Assembly: GCA_944380765.1 (NCBI GenBank)
Contig: CALWIO010000001.1
Coordinates: 62,001 to 126,000, forward strand
Direction of reading: 5' to 3'
Length of the DNA: 64,000 bases
Source of the DNA: an uncultured Clostridia bacterium
GTDB lineage: Bacteria > Bacillota > Clostridia > Oscillospirales > Acutalibacteraceae
Shown here: positions 61,798-64,000 of the stretch, one piece after another
How positions within the stretch are numbered: position 1 is the first letter of the stretch
Layout: every line of letters starts with the position of its first letter
Translations under genes and position numbers: made by a program
Notes under the pieces: model-generated
Told to the model about the DNA's origin: nothing
The model's input: only the letters and a program-made list of their open reading frames with translations
Database searches by the model: none

Positions 61798-64000
61798 TTA
61801 TGAGAGTTTTAAAGAAGCGAGGTTTGCCTCAGGCAGGTAATAATTCATCATTGTTCCGTCCTCATAGATTACATAAATATATCTGCCGTTGTCGCCCGCC
61901 GTGAAGTACATGGGTACAGACGCTTCGAGTACATTTTTGCCTTCCGCGGCGCTGAGCTTTTTAAGCGGGTGCTGAACTTCGTTGTAAACCTTTATGAGCA
62001 TATCGTATTTGCTGATATCGCTACCCGTAAACATTCCCACACCGTCCATTGATATAAGCTGGCTGGAGCTTGCGGAGAATATGCTTTGGTCTGACCACAG
62101 CCAATAAATATAATCTATTCCGCCGTCATAATTGTCCTGATTTTTTTCGGCGAAAGCGTTTATAGCTCCTGTAAGCGAAAGAGGCGAATCGGTATAGAGA
62201 ATCTCCTTTACGCTTCCCTCATAGGAAGGCTCTTTTTCAAGGCCGGCTGTTTCAATATAGGCTACGGTTGCTTTCATCTGAGGATATACGGGAATTTCAA
62301 ACGAAGCAATATACGCTGTCGGATTGACTTCTTCAATCGGCTGTTCGGTATAATAGCCCGTTACTGTAAGCATTTCACCGGCATCTGCATATCCTGCGCA
62401 GATTTTTGACAGCACCGCTACGGGGCGGCTGTTGTTTTCAAAAAGCTCTTCAAAGGTCATTTTTGAAAGGTCCTCGTACAGGCAGTCGGTGAGTTTTGAA
62501 TCCTCTATACCCTCGGTTGCAAAGGCATACGCACTTTCCCCGGCGGCGTACAGAAGCGACGGGTCCACAATATGCCAGAGGCTGTCTGAAACTACGCTGT
62601 CCACATATATGCCGCTGCCGTAGTACCCGGAAGAAACATCAGAATTATAAAGCACTGTTTTAAGCACTTTGTCAAAATAGTCTGAGTTATACACGGTTTT
62701 CATATATTCGCGCAGAACTTCTTTTGAATATATTTTGTACTCTCTTATTTTTTTGCTGCCGTCTTTTAACTCAATAATTAAATTTACATTGGTATAAGGC
62801 GTCTCAGAATTGACATTGGTATAGGGTGTGTCGCTGTCGCCGTTTTCGTCTTTGAGGATATTCATTACAGAAGCAACTGTGTCAAAGTCCTTTGATTCAC
62901 TGCTCATAATGGGATTGTAAGCGGTTCCCGAAGCGTAATTTAGATAGGGATGTCCCCAGACATCAACGGCAACGCTTTTTATGTCTTCCTTATCGGGCGC
63001 CTTGTTATAAGTTCCGAAGCAGTCTGTGGAAAAGAAAACGGTCAGGCACGCCATAAACAGAACCATTGCGCCGAAAAGCGGCAGAGACCTTAACACGGTT
63101 TTGAATTTCCTTGCGGAAACGAATTGAACGAACAGGAAAACCGCCAGAACCGCAACGGTCATTATTACGAAAGCGAGAGCCGTTCTGCCCGCAGTTTGCC
63201 TTTGGGAAGAGCTTAATATATTGCCGGCGATTATAACTGCCGCTCCCATTATTGCAAGGCAGTAAACTGTTCTTGAAACAGTGAATTTGCCGAAAGAATT
63301 TGAATTTTCCGCTTTGCGCTTTTTCAAAAGCAGCCAGCCTGCGGCAATCAAAAGCGCCGACAGTACGAACCAGACGAGAACGGGAACCACAAAGCCCGCG
63401 TCAACCGCCAGTTCTTTCGGAACTTTAAAGGTTTCGGCAGAGCCTTCACGGGTTAAAGTCCTGAACAGGCTCGCGGCGGTCACATCCATAGCTTCCGCGT
63501 CAACTTCGCTGTTGAAATTGCAGACGAAGGTCCACGGCGAAACAACGGCTTTCCAGTTGTTTGCGCCCGTAAACGAGGCTGACGAGGAATAATAGCTGTA
63601 TCCGGTCAAAAACGATGTTTTGAACACCGTAACTATATTAAAGAAAATCATTGACAGGAAGCTGAGCGAAACGCTTGTTACAACGGCTTCGGGTACGCTG
63701 CCGGATACCGCCGATGACGCCGCGCCCACGGCGAGTCCTATGAGTCCGCTGACCGTAAGGGAAGCCACGGCGTAAAGGAAAACTTTTGTAATATGAGCCG
63801 ACATACCGAAAGACGCGATATTTACGATATATGTTACGCCGAGGGGTATAAGCACCGCAATAAAAATTGCCGCCGCTGACGCCGCAATACGGTTAAAATA
63901 CAGCCTTGTTCTGGAAATGCCCATACTCAGATAAACATTTACCTTTTTCTTGCTCATCAGTATGCCGAACTGATGCACGGCTGTCAGCATTCCGCAGCAC
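61798..64000 (-). CDS. ABC transporter permease, 5' end cut by the window
   Basis: At least 733 codons are present; three more open codons reach the window edge before the first visible ATG (63990), so the true start is outside. The first part has about ten hydrophobic spans (MSKKKVNVYLSMGISRTRLYFNR suggests an ABC-2-type cytoplasmic loop). After about residue 330 a long hydrophilic, probably extracytoplasmic domain of 400 residues follows, ending TYMN-type YYLPEANLASLKLS. A tandem 9-residue repeat (TPYTNVN twice) occurs near residues 385-402. A partner ATPase gene is expected upstream, outside the window. Exporter substrate unknown. Confidence 0.7.
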   Translation of the reverse strand, partial: CCGMLTAVHQFGILMSKKKVNVYLSMGISRTRLYFNRIAASAAAIFIAVLIPLGVTYIVNIASFGMSAHITKVFLYAVASLTVSGLIGLAVGAASSAVSGSVPEAVVTSVSLSFLSMIFFNIVTVFKTSFLTGYSYYSSSASFTGANNWKAVVSPWTFVCNFNSEVDAEAMDVTAASLFRTLTREGSAETFKVPKELAVDAGFVVPVLVWFVLSALLIAAGWLLLKKRKAENSNSFGKFTVSRTVYCLAIMGAAVIIAGNILSSSQRQTAGRTALAFVIMTVAVLAVFLFVQFVSARKFKTVLRSLPLFGAMVLFMACLTVFFSTDCFGTYNKAPDKEDIKSVAVDVWGHPYLNYASGTAYNPIMSSESKDFDTVASVMNILKDENGDSDTPYTNVNSETPYTNVNLIIELKDGSKKIREYKIYSKEVLREYMKTVYNSDYFDKVLKTVLYNSDVSSGYYGSGIYVDSVVSDSLWHIVDPSLLYAAGESAYAFATEGIEDSKLTDCLYEDLSKMTFEELFENNSRPVAVLSKICAGYADAGEMLTVTGYYTEQPIEEVNPTAYIASFEIPVYPQMKATVAYIETAGLEKEPSYEGSVKEILYTDSPLSLTGAINAFAEKNQDNYDGGIDYIYWLWSDQSIFSASSSQLISMDGVGMFTGSDISKYDMLIKVYNEVQHPLKKLSAAEGKNVLEASVPMYFTAGDNGRYIYVIYEDGTMMNYYLPEANLASLKLS
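62784..62833. repeat. Imperfect tandem duplication, period 27
   Basis: Two 23-base copies offset by 27 bases match at 18 positions and encode TPYTNVN twice within the permease's outer domain. Divergence between copies shows it is not an assembly slip. Confidence 0.7.

Noticed and set aside
1..64000. CRISPR arrays, prophage or insertion sequences
   Set aside because: No spaced direct repeats, transposase, integrase or phage structural gene was seen anywhere in the window.

Overview
The window looks like chromosomal DNA from an anaerobic, gut-type Clostridia (Oscillospiraceae/Ruminococcaceae-like). The support is a desulfoferrodoxin-type superoxide reductase, formate-tetrahydrofolate ligase, ThyX instead of ThyA within the window, many intracellular glycoside hydrolases, DUF1846 and DUF4093 proteins, strong Gram-positive Shine-Dalgarno sites, and vegetative promoters of the TTGACA/TATAAT class. 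No phage, insertion sequence or CRISPR array was seen. Almost all DNA is coding, and no gene-free stretch longer than about 300 bases is without an identifiable RNA gene or signal.

Layout. 0.2-4.6 kb: a GPH/MFS sugar transporter with a long charged tail and a GtaA-like (DUF4964/5127/4965/1793) protein. 4.7-7.7 kb: a redox block of TlpA, CcdA, desulfoferrodoxin, a Crp/Fnr regulator and thioredoxin, with matching palindromes at two promoters. 8-12.4 kb: an AI-2E family permease, DUF1846 and CTP synthase. 12.5-15.8 kb: an OmpR-type two-component system and a GH30 enzyme. 15.8-20.2 kb: phosphate transport (PiT plus DUF47), asparaginase and an amidohydrolase. 20.3-25.1 kb: tRNA-Arg(CCG), YchF, a TcdA-like E1 enzyme, and a fadD/FMN-reductase/thioredoxin operon. 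25.2-31.9 kb: a minus-strand operon alaS-HIT-comEC-holA-DUF4093. 32-40.3 kb: a six-gene plus-strand operon (LytS-like kinase, SARP-type regulator, fhs, GH31, ABC ATPase, ABC permease). 40.3-43.7 kb: an accessory segment with a frameshifted XRE regulator, an unrecognised membrane protein, an AT-rich ASCH/Nudix/P-loop kinase/cytidine-deaminase operon, and tRNA-Gln(CUG). 43.8-52.5 kb: amidase and a tandem ThyX on the minus strand, then a seven-gene operon tmk-DUF2156-GNAT-DJ-1-FTHF cyclo-ligase-mltG-U32. 52.5-64 kb: aldo/keto reductase, trmB, a DUF1015/VanZ/peptide-binding-lipoprotein operon, rmuC, a GH3 glucosidase and a truncated ABC permease.

How it fits together. Four carbohydrate-related enzymes (GtaA-like, GH30, GH31, GH3) lack signal peptides, which fits import of oligosaccharides followed by cytoplasmic cleavage. 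The redox block suggests oxygen-stress defence and thiol homeostasis under one Crp/Fnr regulator. thyX, tmk, fhs and the FTHF cyclo-ligase supply folate-dependent thymidylate synthesis.

The most unusual items are the double-length ThyX, whose two halves keep complementary parts of the active site; the AT-rich ASCH/Nudix/kinase/deaminase operon; the TGAC-N3-GTCA palindrome pair flanking the Crp/Fnr gene; a ComEC without a recognisable nuclease motif; and a possible small RNA at about 52.6 kb. All assignments come from reading the sequence alone, without database searches.
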